Assembly (NCBI GenBank): GCA_963781035.1
Contig: CAWAEN010000009.1
Coordinates: forward strand, 565,205-629,204
Origin: SZUA-35 sp963781035
GTDB lineage: Bacteria > Actinomycetota > Acidimicrobiia > Acidimicrobiales > SZUA-35
DNA length: 64,000 nt
Direction of reading: 5' to 3'
Numbering within the stretch: the stretch's first letter is position 1; the number at the start of each line of letters is the position of its first letter. Position numbers and translations under genes: made by a program. Of this stretch, positions 46,485 to 55,551 are shown one piece after another. The notes below the pieces were generated by a model. That model was not told the origin of the DNA. It did not search any database and worked only from the letters and a program-made list of their open reading frames with translations.

Positions 46485-46991
46485 CTAGGACTGGAGCTGT
46501 GTCTTCAGCTGAGCCAGCGCACGGTGCAGGCCCGATTTCACAGAGCCTTCCGGATCGCCGATGATCTCGGCGATCTCGGGGATCGTGTGGCCGCCGTAGT
46601 AACGAAGCACCACCATCGCCCGCCAATTGCTCGGCAGGTCGGCCAGCACATCGACGAGATAGTGCGACTCCGGGGTGTCCTCCGGCTTGGGAGTGACCAG
46701 CCGGAGCTTTGCCCGGCCTCTGATCTCTCGCCGCTGAGCGTCGCGACATCGTGACACGAGCACCGTGCGAACGAAGCCGCCGGGACGCTCGACTCTCGAC
46801 CACGAGGCGAAGAGCTGAGCGAACGCATCTTGTGTCAACTCCTCGGCTCGTTCCTGGGAGCCGACCATCAGGTAGGCCAGGCGAACGAGGCCCCGGTAGT
46901 CGGATCGGAAGAGATCGTCGAAGGCCGCGGCGTCAGTGCGAGAGAGCTCGATCGGGGCAAGCTGGTTCGTCGTCGGCTCAGCGGTAGACAC
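46485..46991 (-). CDS. ECF sigma factor, SigE-like (SigE family)
   Basis: 168-residue extracytoplasmic-function sigma factor. Region 2 is FDDLFRSDYRGLVRLAYLMV with ERAEELTQDAFAQLFASW, and region 4 is ADLPSNWRAMVVLRYYGGHTIPEIAEIIGDPEGSVKSGLHRAL, the actinobacterial SigE-family form that lacks the common zinc anti-sigma partner. GTG 46991 (VSTAEPTTNQ) fits the family N-terminus and overlaps the upstream gene by 14 nt, so expression of the two is probably coupled. Promoter targets are unknown. Confidence 0.9.
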   Translation of the reverse strand: MSTAEPTTNQLAPIELSRTDAAAFDDLFRSDYRGLVRLAYLMVGSQERAEELTQDAFAQLFASWSRVERPGGFVRTVLVSRCRDAQRREIRGRAKLRLVTPKPEDTPESHYLVDVLADLPSNWRAMVVLRYYGGHTIPEIAEIIGDPEGSVKSGLHRALAQLKTQLQS

Positions 46992-47856
46992 AGATCTCAC
47001 CTCCCCAGAGTGCTTCGATGATGTCACTGTCGTTCGGGCCGGAGGTGAACCAACCGGCGGTGCCGTCCCAGAACTCCCAGCCGAGCGTGCCCTCGTCTGA
47101 CTGGACGCCTGGCCGAGCGGCCCGGAGTTCTGCCACCGTCGAGCCGAGACCGATCTCGGTTCCGGTGATGGTCGTCGGACCCTCACCTGCTTCGCCCAGT
47201 AGCCAACCGACGGCCGTTCCGCTGTCGGAGTCGACGTACACGCTGAGCCCACCCCAACTGATCGAATCGGTCGGACCACGGCCGCACTGGTCGAGGGGGT
47301 TGTCGAACAGCGGCTCGCCGATCGACGCAGCGATCAGCTCGAGCACTTCTTCCCGCGGCGTACCGAAGGGGACCAACGTCAGCTCACCCGTCTCTGCATC
47401 GATGGCGTTGAACCCGTCGTCGACGAGTTCGAAACCTTGGGAGCCGGGCACCGTGGTTTGCGGCGGATCGACCGTCGTCGTCGGCTGCGACTCGTTCGTC
47501 GTCGTCTCGGGAGCAGTGGCCGCCGTGGTGACGGGGCCGGTGGTGGCCGTCGTCTCGTCGACAGGAGGCTCCTGCGTGACCGTCGTCGAAACGTCACCGC
47601 CATCGCCGACCACGACCTCGTCCGGGTCGACCTCGCCGAGGCGATCGGCAGTGAAGACACCGCCACCGATGATCGCGATGGCGGCGGCGACGGCGAGGAA
47701 CCAATGGGATCGTGGTCGATTCGAGTGACGGTGGTCGGCTCGACTGGCCGAGCCGCGGACCTGCGCAAGGGCCGCCTCGACGTTCGGGTCGACGACGGCG
47801 GCGGATCGTTGCATCTCCTGCTCGAGCATCTGCTCGAACGCATCGTTCGTGTTCAT
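46978..47856 (-). CDS. Single-pass membrane protein, candidate sigma-factor partner
   Basis: 292 residues: a cytoplasmic N-terminus of about 50 residues (MNTNDAFEQMLEQEMQRSA, amphipathic), one TM helix (HWFLAVAAAIAIIGGGVFTAD), a Thr/Pro-rich spacer (about 85-140) and an outer domain with two Cys (LDQCGRGP and the C-terminal GGEICVYR). No family recognised. The layout (short cytoplasmic segment, TM, sensor-like outer domain) and its overlapping position upstream of the sigma gene suggest an anti-sigma or signal-input role; that is inference. Confidence 0.65.
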   Translation of the reverse strand: MNTNDAFEQMLEQEMQRSAAVVDPNVEAALAQVRGSASRADHRHSNRPRSHWFLAVAAAIAIIGGGVFTADRLGEVDPDEVVVGDGGDVSTTVTQEPPVDETTATTGPVTTAATAPETTTNESQPTTTVDPPQTTVPGSQGFELVDDGFNAIDAETGELTLVPFGTPREEVLELIAASIGEPLFDNPLDQCGRGPTDSISWGGLSVYVDSDSGTAVGWLLGEAGEGPTTITGTEIGLGSTVAELRAARPGVQSDEGTLGWEFWDGTAGWFTSGPNDSDIIEALWGGEICVYR

Positions 47857-47893
47857 GCCCCACCGTCGAACGGCAGCATCGAATCGTTCCCGA

Positions 47894-48754
47894 TCACCAA
47901 CGATGAATCGATCGGCCCACGAGGCTCAGCAGGGCGCCGGTGACGGTGACCGGGTCGACGACCATGTGGAGATGTTCGCCGCCGAGACGCGTCGTTGCCC
48001 ATCCCTCGGCCCTGGCCTGACCGAACGATGGTCGGTACATCTCGCCGAGGGCGAGGTAGGCGAGACCGACTTCGCCTGGCAGCTTCGGGGCGGGAATGGG
48101 CTGGTCGAACACGGAGCGAGGCACGGGCTTGGCTTCGCTGAGCACACGTTCGCGGGCCTCGTCGTCTGGGAGCATGTCCTCGATCATGGGGCCCCACCAG
48201 CGATGCCACGGCGGGAGGTAGCCGTCCGGCCGGACCAGGGCGTCGAGGGTGTCCATGAACGGCGAGTCCCGTTCGGTGGGGATCACGCCGTCTTCGGGGA
48301 TGCGGCCGTTCACGATGATCATCGACGACACGTCGTGGCCGGCGGCCATGAGGTGATCGACGATCAACGGCTGGCGGGGGCAGGTCGCCGAGTGTCCGAC
48401 CACGACCGTGGGCAGCCCGGCCGGAGGCGGCACGGCATCGAGGAGCGAGTCGAGCCAGGGAGTGATGTGGTCGTCGTCCTTGGGAGTCGTTCGGTGCGTT
48501 GGGGTGATGACGACCGACTGGCCGAGTCGCTCGAGCGTGTGGCCAACCCCACGCCACGACTCCGGTCCGAGGAGGAAACTCGGCACCAACACCCACTGAC
48601 GTCGTGCGAGGGCGTGGTCGATCGCGCCCTCCCATCCGTTGTCAGGTTGGTGCTCGAGGTTCACCAAGATTCGGCCTCTCGTTGCGTGGTCTGTGACCCT
48701 AGTCACGCACCCCGAGAGGAGCCATTGGGGACTCGGCGGGGGGATCATCGTCAA
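47894..48754 (-). CDS. Alpha/beta-hydrolase-like protein
   Basis: 286 residues with alpha/beta-hydrolase hallmarks: an early strand WVLVPSFLLGPESWRGV (oxyanion region), a nucleophile-elbow-like VVVGHSATCPRQP (G-H-S-A), and a late His in GGEHLHMVVDP. The acid residue is not clear. The true start may be later than the ATG at 48754, because the first about 30 residues (to PDNGWEGAIDHAL) look unlike the family and overlie the ino1 terminator side. Likely an esterase or amidase of unknown substrate. Confidence 0.55.
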   Translation of the reverse strand: MTMIPPPSPQWLLSGCVTRVTDHATRGRILVNLEHQPDNGWEGAIDHALARRQWVLVPSFLLGPESWRGVGHTLERLGQSVVITPTHRTTPKDDDHITPWLDSLLDAVPPPAGLPTVVVGHSATCPRQPLIVDHLMAAGHDVSSMIIVNGRIPEDGVIPTERDSPFMDTLDALVRPDGYLPPWHRWWGPMIEDMLPDDEARERVLSEAKPVPRSVFDQPIPAPKLPGEVGLAYLALGEMYRPSFGQARAEGWATTRLGGEHLHMVVDPVTVTGALLSLVGRSIHRW

Positions 48755-48803
48755 TCGGCGCGCCCGAGATCAGCAGCCAGCCTCTCGGCAACCCCTGGGT
48801 TGC

Positions 48804-48826
48804 GCGCCATTGCTACGCAATGGCGC
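48804..48826 (-). terminator. Perfect 10-bp hairpin after ino1
   Basis: GCGCCATTGC pairs exactly with GCAATGGCGC around a TAC/GTA loop, 45 nt beyond the ino1 stop. No T-tract. It lies in the 116-nt gap before the hydrolase gene. Confidence 0.65.
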
Positions 48827-48870
48827 TCGCTCAATCGGTTGGGGCGACAACGCTCACCGTCTCGCTTCGC

Positions 48871-50181
48871 TCAGCCGGCTTCGCTGTGAGTGACGGGCTC
48901 TTCGCCCATCCATTCACGCAAGGTGTTCTTGAGCTTGGTCTGCTGGATGAAGAGATCCTGCTCGGCGGTTGCTTCGCCGGCGGCCTGTGGCGCCTTGAGG
49001 TAGAAGCTCAGCCATTCCTGCACACCGGATTGGCCGGCACGCTTCGCGAGGTCCATGAACAGGGCGAGGTCGAGCACGATCGGGGCGGCGAGGATCGAGT
49101 CACGACAGAGGAAGTCGATCTTGATCTGCATGGGATAACCCATCCATCCGAAGATGTCGATGGCGTCCCAACCCTCTTTGTTGTCACCACGCGGCGGGTA
49201 GTAGTTGATGCGGACGACGTGATCGATGTTGCCGTAGAGGTCCGGGTAGGTCTCGGGCTGCAGGATCTTGTGCAGCACGCCGAGCTTCGACTCTTCCTTG
49301 GTCTTGAAGTTCTCGGGGGCGTCGAGGACTTCGCCGTCGCGGTTGCCGAGGATGTTGGTGGAGTACCAGCCACGAAGACCGAGCATCCGGGCCTTGAGTC
49401 CGGGAGCGATGAGGGTCTTCATGAGGGTCTGGCCGGTCTTGAAGTCCTTGCCGGCGATCGGCACGCCGAGCGTGTTCGAGAGCTCGATCATGCAGGGAAG
49501 GTCGGTCGACAGGTTCGGGGCGCCGTTGGCGAACGGCACGCCGGACTGGAGGGCGGCGTAGACGTAGAGCTGGATGGGCGAGATGTTGTCGTCGTTGTCC
49601 CGCATGCCCTGCTCGAAGGCAGCGACGGTGTCGTGGACGGCGCTGGGCTGCTGGTAGGCCTCGGTGGAACCGCACCACACCATGACCAGACGGTCGCAGT
49701 CGTTCTCGGTGCGGAAGTTCTCGATGTCGGCCATGAGGGCCATGGCCTGGTCGTACTTGTTGTCGATCTTCTTGACCCGCTTGCCGTCGAGGCGGCTGAC
49801 CCACTTCTGGTCGAACACGGCCTCCATGGCGACGATGCCTTCCATCTCGCTCGAGATGGAAGCGATGTCTCGCTCGTCGAGCACACCGCAGGTCATCGCC
49901 GCTTCGAGGGCGTTGGAGGAGATCGGGTCCCAGCCGCCGAACACGATGTCGTCGAGTGATGCGAGCGGAACGAAGTCCTTGATCAGCAGGCTTCGGCCTT
50001 CTTCGACCTTGCCGAGACGGATGTGGGCCATCTGGCTGACCGAGCCGAGCGGAGCCTTCTGCTCCTGGCGGGCCTTGAGCACGCCGGCGATGAAGGTGGA
50101 CGACACGGCGCCCATTCCGGGGGTGAGCACACCGAGCTTTCCGGTGGCGGGGGCGATGTCGAGTCCTCGAGTTTCAGCCAT
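48871..50181 (-). CDS. ino1: Myo-inositol-1-phosphate synthase
   Basis: NAD-dependent conversion of glucose-6-phosphate to inositol-1-phosphate, source of phosphatidylinositol and inositol-based thiols in actinobacteria. 436 residues; motifs GKLGVLTPGMGAVSSTFIAG (NAD site), WDPISSNALEAA, SNTLGVPIAGKDFKTGQTL (active-site Lys), GWYSTNILGNRDGEVL and KIDFLCRDSILAAPIVLDL. It appears intact. The -10 box ends 7 nt before the ATG, so the mRNA is likely leaderless. A LysR-type gene is divergent. Confidence 0.94.
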   Translation of the reverse strand: MAETRGLDIAPATGKLGVLTPGMGAVSSTFIAGVLKARQEQKAPLGSVSQMAHIRLGKVEEGRSLLIKDFVPLASLDDIVFGGWDPISSNALEAAMTCGVLDERDIASISSEMEGIVAMEAVFDQKWVSRLDGKRVKKIDNKYDQAMALMADIENFRTENDCDRLVMVWCGSTEAYQQPSAVHDTVAAFEQGMRDNDDNISPIQLYVYAALQSGVPFANGAPNLSTDLPCMIELSNTLGVPIAGKDFKTGQTLMKTLIAPGLKARMLGLRGWYSTNILGNRDGEVLDAPENFKTKEESKLGVLHKILQPETYPDLYGNIDHVVRINYYPPRGDNKEGWDAIDIFGWMGYPMQIKIDFLCRDSILAAPIVLDLALFMDLAKRAGQSGVQEWLSFYLKAPQAAGEATAEQDLFIQQTKLKNTLREWMGEEPVTHSEAG

Positions 50182-50188
50182 GTGGCAA

Positions 50189-50218
50189 ATATAAGCGTCA
50201 CTGCGCTCAATGGGTCAA
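50189..50218 (-). promoter_or_regulatory. Promoter of ino1
   Basis: Minus strand: -35 TTGACC (50213-50218), 18-nt spacer, -10 TTATAT (50189-50194), start codon 7 nt further. The spacing predicts initiation at or next to the A of ATG, a leaderless transcript as is common in actinobacteria. Confidence 0.6.
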
Positions 50219-50240
50219 TTGTTCAGCAATACTGAACAAT
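50218..50240. promoter_or_regulatory. LysR-type operator between ino1 and its divergent regulator
   Basis: A perfect 9-bp inverted repeat, ATTGTTCAG and CTGAACAAT with a 5-nt spacer (CAATA), contains the LysR consensus T-N11-A. It abuts the -35 of ino1 on one side and the ATG of the LysR gene on the other. Confidence 0.7.
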
Positions 50241-50241
50241 C

Positions 50242-51121
50242 ATGCGAGAGCGCCCACTCCCCCAACTCACGATCCAGCAGCTCGACTATCTGGTTGCCGT
50301 GGCCGACCATGCGACGTGGGCCGAGGCGGCAGCGTCACTCGGCGTCACGCCATCTGCGCTCAGCCAGGGGCTGGCCGAGCTCGAGCGGCGACTCGGCATC
50401 GGCCTGTTCGAGCGGGTCGGCCGCGGCGCGTGATCGCCGACTCGAGCCGACCGGTCGTCGACTACGCGCGTTCCGGTGCTTGCCGCGACTTCTGCGGTCT
50501 CTCGTTGGGTCGACGCACAGACGACGGGCGACGAAGGTCGTCTCCGGCTCGGAATGATCGACATCGCGATCACCCACCATTTCGCCGCCACGCTTCAGGC
50601 CTTCGTCGACGAACGACCGGGAATCGATCTCCGAGTCTCCGTTGCACCCTCGACGCAGCTCCTACTCGGCGTCCGGTCGGACGAGCTCGATCTCGCCGTA
50701 CTCGTCGATCCTGGCCACGATCTGGACGGCGTCGACGTCACGCCGCTGATCGACGAACCCCTCGGTGTCTACGGGCCACCTGGATGCGCGAAATCTGCCG
50801 ACATCGAAATGGGGGCCGTGGGTCGGATTCCCGCCGAGCTCGCACACGCACCAACTCATCGCCACCGCGCTGCGGGATGAGGGAGTTGAGTACCGACTCG
50901 TTGCCGAGTCGCATCAACCGGAGGTTTTGCGTCAGATGGTGTCGCTCGGCCTCGGTTGGACGGTGCTCCCCGTTGCCCAGGCTGAAGAGGTCGAGAACGC
51001 ACTCACCCGCGTCCGTGCCGAGCCGATCCGGCACCGTCGCCTGAGCGCAGTCCGTCGAAGTTCCGAGCTTCTCAACCCGCTGGCCGATCTCCTACTCGAG
51101 CGGCTCCCTTCACCAGGATGA
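50242..51121 (+). CDS. LysR-family transcriptional regulator (frameshifted)
   Basis: N-terminal winged helix with LTIQQLDYLVAVADHATWAEAAASLGVTPSALSQGLAELERRLG, then the LysR linker helix (SVLAATSAVSRWVDA in a second frame) and effector-binding domain (GRLRLGMIDIAITHHFAATLQAF, later GPWVGFPPSSHTHQLIATALRD and VSLGLGWTVLPV in a third frame). Breaks near 50425, 50472 and 50780 disrupt it; each is repaired by a shift to sensible LysR sequence, about 292 residues in all. ATG 50242 directly follows the operator. It probably controls ino1 and itself. Confidence 0.8.
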
Positions 51122-51845
51122 TGTCGCAATCCGTTCAGTCGCTGCTCGCTCCGACGCTCCACTGTGCTTCTCGCGCGAGGCCACGGCTTCCAGTTGGGAA
51201 CGAACTTGCAGCTTGCGATAGAGGCTCTTCAACTGCGAGCGAATCGTCGACACCGCGACGAAGTCGCGCGCTGCAATCTCCGCCGGGCCGTCGCCGTCGA
51301 TCAATGCGGGAGCACAGCTGCCTCTCGAATGGTGAGTGTTCGAAATGGAGCAAGGCGCTCAGCCCGCCGAGCTCGGTCGAGGTGCCACGCCGCTCGGTAC
51401 CGCTCCATGGCTGCAGGCCGGAACGGCTCAGAGCGAACGAGGGCGCCGATCGCATCCAGAACATCGTCGAGCGGTTCGCTTTGCTCACGACTCCCCTCGC
51501 TCCGCTCTCGAGTAGTCGACCCCAGAGCGCCTCGTCTAAGTGACCCGTGAGAATGGCATAGCCGATCGAGCGGGCGGTCAACGGCTCGAAAAAGACCTCA
51601 GACGTCCCGATTGGCGGGACATGGAAGTCGAGCAAGACGAGTTGCGGCTGATGATCGTCGACGAAATCGAGCACGGAGGGGATCTCCAACACAGGTGTCG
51701 TGAGCATCGTGATGCCGCGGGATCCCAGGCCGCTGATGAGACCGGCGGCGAGCATGGGATGATCGTCGACTAGCACGACGTCGCACGAGGCGACTTCGTC
51801 GCCCTCTTGTGGTCGCCCGACCTCCACTGGGCGTTCAGCCACCAT
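51110..51845 (-). CDS. NarL/LuxR-type response regulator (frameshifted)
   Basis: Receiver domain with CDVVLVDDHPMLAAGLI, phospho-acceptor in LVLLDFHVPP and conserved Lys in GVVSKA, then a C-terminal LuxR HTH (EIAARDFVAVSTIRSQLKSL, YRKLQVRSQLEAVA). Breaks near 51480 (VSKA / EPLDDVLDAI) and 51310 split it. Start ATG 51845 or 51854, both inside the 3' end of the kinase gene, so the pair is translationally coupled. The 3' end lies 12 nt into the convergent LysR gene. Confidence 0.8.
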
Positions 51846-53362
51846 GTCCAGCAAGTCGGCGGGCCGGAAGCGTGACGTCGACTCTCGCGCCGCCGGTCTT
51901 CCGATTCATCACTGCGACCGTCCCCCCGAGCTCCTCGACTCGCTGACGAACGATATGCAGCCCGAGGCCGCTGCCGATCGGGCTTGTCGTGAAACCGCTC
52001 AAAGACTCGGGGAAGCAACTCCTCGATGAAACCCGGACCTTCGTCTGTCACTGTCACCCGGACCGAGGGGCCCTCGAGACGGGCAACGACGGCGATCGGC
52101 GTGCGTTCGCCGTGCCGCACAGCATTGTCGATGAGATTCTGGACGACATCGAGCACCTTGTAACGCTCGCCGAGAACGCCGACACGGGGCTCGACGTCCG
52201 TCGCAATCGTGTCGCCCATCGCAATGCGGGCTGCAACGAGTTGATGCAATCCTGCGGAAAGGTCGCTGATCTCAGTGAGCGGAGCGTCGGCGCAGCCCGG
52301 GACCTCTGCGACCAACTCACGGAGCCGTGCGAGTTCCGACACCACCAGATCGACGCCTTCGACGGGCTGGTGAGCGAAGCAAGGAACCGGCAAACGCCTC
52401 CACGCCGAGCAGGCCGGAACGGAGATCGTGCAGCGTCTCAGCGTCGTGAGCATGATCGTGGAGCATTCGAACGCGATCGAGCGCCGCCTCGACGGCTTGA
52501 GTCTGCGCGTCGATCGACCCAGCCCGGTCGATGGCGAGCGCCCCTGCGGTCCCAACGATGGCGCCGATCAGCGCCAGCACATTGGCACCGAGCCAGGCGC
52601 CGCCGGTTACGGCGATGTCATCTGCAACCAGGTAGTCACCGAACGCGGGCGTCAGGAGCTGCACTCCGATGACGACCAGCGACCACTGCTCACGCCGATA
52701 GCCACGAACGAGGAAGACCAAAGCTCCGACGAGCACCCCGAGATTCCCCAGAACCCGCCCGATCGCCGCGAGCATCGACTGCGTCGATGACCGAGGCCAG
52801 CAACGCGATCGACGAGACGACGACGAACGAGAACGCAGGGCCCCTCACCAGATCTGGGCTCCTTGAACCGACACGGCCGTCTGCATGCAGCCGTGCCAGC
52901 ATCATGATCGCCGCGACAGCGCCCAGACCGATCGCTGCGCCGGCATCGGACGGGCGGGACAGAATCGTCGGCAACAATCGGAACGGGACGAGCAGACCCA
53001 AACCGACCAGCATCACGACGAGGCCGGCAGCAAGATCGGCTTTGCCGGCCCCGGATCCGACCATGGGACACCAATAGTGCAGCAGATGGAACCGCACTCG
53101 CGACTGCTGCTGTCAGCGCAAGAGTCGACAACACCAGCCTCTGCTCGGGAGCTAGGGGCGACCAGGTGGCGAGACCGACGGCAATGACTGCGCCGACGGC
53201 CAAGGCCAGCGCTGCAAGGAAGTAGGGAAGGCCCAGACCGAGGCCTGGCGTTGATCGACCGAGAGGCAGCACCGTATCAACCGGGCGCGACGGACGCGCT
53301 CCGCTGCCGGCGAACAGACGTTCAACCGCCGAGTGGTCCTGAGTTTCGGCGTTGATGCTCAT
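51835..53362 (-). CDS. Multi-pass membrane histidine kinase (frameshifted)
   Basis: GGAGGACC then ATG 53362 opens a cytoplasmic segment followed by about eight hydrophobic helices (PYFLAALALAVGAVIAVGL, AAGLVVMLVGLGLLVPFRLL, VVIGVQLLTPAFGDYLV, VLALIGAIVGTAGALAI). A DHp segment carries the likely phospho-His in ETLHDLRSGLLGVEA, and the ATPase has DVVQNLIDNAVRHGE, VTDEGPGF and GSGLGLHIVRQRVEELGG. Breaks near 53060, 52790, 52370 and 51990. With the response regulator it forms a two-component system directly divergent from the Flp pilin genes; control of the pilus locus is a reasonable guess. Confidence 0.78.
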
Positions 53363-53597
53363 GGTCCTCCAACACCCGCTTCCTCCCTTCGCGCAGGAAG
53401 TTCCGGGCAGCAAGAGGGCCGACAGTAGCCCATCACATCGGCGCCGCCCAGGGGCCGCGTGGTTCCACCCACCCCGGAGGCGATACGACCTATACATCGC
53501 CGATTCCCTCAAATGGGGGATGAGTCGAGCCCGTATACCGCGGACCAGGATGACGGACACGAAACCGGAGACACCGGCGGAACCCACGGAGGAATCC

Positions 53598-53777
53598 ATG
53601 CTCTACACCCATTTCCTGAAGTCCTACGTCCACGCTCAGACCTCGCAGCGGGGAGCCACCATGGTGGAGTACGGCGTCATGGTCGCCCTGATCGCAGCCA
53701 TCAGCATCGTGATCATCGGGACCCTCGGCCAGCAGGTCCTGGCAGCGTTCACCGACACGAGTGCCGGAATGCCGTGA
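53598..53777 (+). CDS. flp: Flp/Fap-type IVb pilin 1
   Basis: 59-residue prepilin. ACGGAGGAATCC precedes ATG 53598. The leader MLYTHFLKSYVHAQTSQRG ends in Gly, and the mature form starts ATMVEYGVMVALIAAIS, with the Glu5 and Tyr6 that define Flp pilins and a single hydrophobic helix. It is processed by a TadV/CpaA peptidase, whose gene is not in this window. The 235 nt upstream, shared with the kinase gene, show no further gene. Confidence 0.9.
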   Translation: MLYTHFLKSYVHAQTSQRGATMVEYGVMVALIAAISIVIIGTLGQQVLAAFTDTSAGMP

Positions 53778-53941
53778 TCCCAGGGAATCCGCCCGAAACC
53801 TGCCGTCGAACAAGACGGAGTGAGAGCGGAGCCACCATGGTCGAGTACAGCGTCATGGTGGCGCTGATCTGCACCGTGTCACTCGTCATCGTGGAAACCC
53901 TCGGGCTCCCGACGCGAGATTTGTTCAGCGTCATATGGTGA
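53774..53941 (+). CDS. Flp-type pilin 2 (minor pilin)
   Basis: GTG 53774 overlaps the previous stop (GTGA). 55 residues: leader VIPGNPPETCRRTRRSESG, mature start ATMVEYSVMVALICTVSLVI, again with Glu5/Tyr6, then a short tail LPTRDLFSVIW. It differs from pilin 1 by a shorter, aromatic tail, and a Cys in the helix. Could be a minor pilin or a divergent duplicate. Confidence 0.8.
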   Translation: MIPGNPPETCRRTRRSESGATMVEYSVMVALICTVSLVIVETLGLPTRDLFSVIW

Positions 53942-54008
53942 TGAACACGCAAAGCTGACGGACGGGCCCGGCGGGACCGTCTGATCGACAGATCAATTAC
54001 CCAGCGAG

Positions 54009-54043
54009 CGCTCGGAGTGAATCTGCTAGATTCGCTCCGAGCG
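54009..54043 (+). terminator. 16-bp hairpin between pilin and tad assembly genes
   Basis: CGCTCGGAGTGAATCT pairs with its complement (one G-U) around a 3-nt loop (GCT). It ends 27 nt before the tadE ATG. A weaker hairpin (GACGG/CCGTC) lies just upstream near 53960. Such a structure could partly terminate or stabilise the pilin mRNA so that pilins exceed assembly proteins. Confidence 0.65.
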
Positions 54044-54070
54044 TTGGCATTTCCAGGCGGAGGAAACGGA

Positions 54071-54476
54071 ATGGTCACCATCAAAACGCAGCGACACCGG
54101 GATCGAGAACACGGGGGCTGCGATGGTCGAAATGGCCATCGTCCTGCCGCTTCTGATCGTGCTCGTCTTCGGCATCATCAACTTCGGAATCGCCTTCAAT
54201 CGATTGCAGGGATTCCATGCCGCCGCTCGAGAAGGTGCACGAACGGCGTCGATCCCGAGCAACGACTACAACGACGTCGAAACGAGTGTCGATGCCGCGA
54301 TGGTCGGCGTCACCACGGACTACGACCCTCCGGTGGTCGATCCTCCCGGTGGCTGCGCCACAAACAGAGGCCTCCCGATAGAGGTCGAGGTCCCCGGCGA
54401 GTACACGATTGCTATCCCGCTCCTACCCAACGTCGATGTCGATCTCACTGGACGAGGAGTGTTCCGATGCGAGTGA
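54071..54476 (+). CDS. tadE: TadE-like pseudopilin (frameshifted)
   Basis: About 134 residues. The TadE motif GAAMVEMAIVLPLLIVLVFG is followed by IINFGIAFNRLQGFHAAAREGART, a classic TadE/F start (E5 pseudopilin processed by TadV), then an outer domain with two Cys ending DLTGRGVFRCE. A break near 54095 separates the leader (MVTIKT) from GIENTGAAM. The stop lies inside the tadG gene (10-nt overlap). Confidence 0.82.
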
Positions 54477-55510
54477 CGCGCAATCGACAGAATCTTGGTC
54501 AGCCAACACTCGACCGTCCAACTGAACGAGGCGCCACGATGGTCATCGTCGCCATCGTCGTGGTCGTCTTGTTTGGTATGGCCGCTGGTGATCGATCTCG
54601 GCAACGGGTGGCAGAGCCGACGCCACCTCGTCACCGCCACGGACGCCGCCGCCCTCGCTGCGGCGCAGGACTACGCCATCGACCTCGACGGTTGCACCAA
54701 CCAGGCGGCCACCTACGTCAACAACAACTTCGCCGACGCCACCATGGTCAGCTGCGTTCTGGGCGGAAGCCCCGGGGCCGGCTGGGTCACGGTTACCGCC
54801 GATGTCGACGTGACCACGCGGTTCGCGGGCGTTATCGGCGCCGGCGACTACGACGTATCGTCGGCGAGTACGGCACGCTGGGGCACGACGAGGACTGTTG
54901 GCGGGCTCCGCCCGCTTTCGCTGTGTGCGAAGGCCTTTGGCATCGAATCATGGCTGGACGACCCCCAGGAGGAGCTGACCGTTCGGGTGGATTACACGAA
55001 GGACGGCGACCACCCCGAGTGCGACAGCGGCCAGAACGGCGTCCCTGGCACGTGGGGCATGATGGACTTCAACGGCATCGCTGGAGGCAACAACGACAGT
55101 AAAGAATGGATTCTGACCGGCTACCCCGATCTCGTTCAGGGCGGCACTCCGAACGGAACGTGCGCTCCCGATGACGAACCGTGGGCCTGCTACCAGCCTG
55201 AGCCCGGAACGCGCTGCCTGGGGTGAAGAAAGAGATCAAACAAATTCTCGGCCAAGAAATTACTCTGCCGGTGGTGAACTGGATCGTCAACGAAAACGGC
55301 CAGAATGCCCAGATGCACATCATGGGATTTGCCCATCTCGTGATCAATGAGTTCCAACCAACTGGCCAGAAAGCCTATATCGAGGTCACGTTCAGGCCTG
55401 GTTTAGTTGAGGGCGTCTGCTGCGACACCAGCGGCGGGCCCAACAATGTGTACGTCGTGCAGCCATTCGCGATAGACAATCGAGAAGTCGACGCTTCTTG
55501 CAGTTCGTGA
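54467..55510 (+). CDS. tadG: TadG-like pilus assembly protein (frameshifted)
   Basis: N-terminal segment ERGATMVIVAIVVVVLFGMAA, then IDLGNGWQSRRHLVTATDAAALAAAQD, the Tad_N/TadG-N signature, an outer region with several Cys, and a C-terminus with NAQMHIMGFAHLVINEFQPTG and AYIEVTFRPG. Breaks near 54590 and 55215; the second follows a GGGG run. About 347 residues. The C-terminal piece also reads from its own GTG at 55223, but its pattern continues TadG-type sequence so I join them. Confidence 0.75.
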
Positions 55511-55551
55511 ATTGAACACGGGCGACACAATGATCGAATCTGGAGGGAAAG

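Noticed and set aside
48690..48870. tRNA gene between ino1 and the hydrolase
   Set aside because: Only the terminator-like hairpin is present; no cloverleaf or T-loop sequence could be found.
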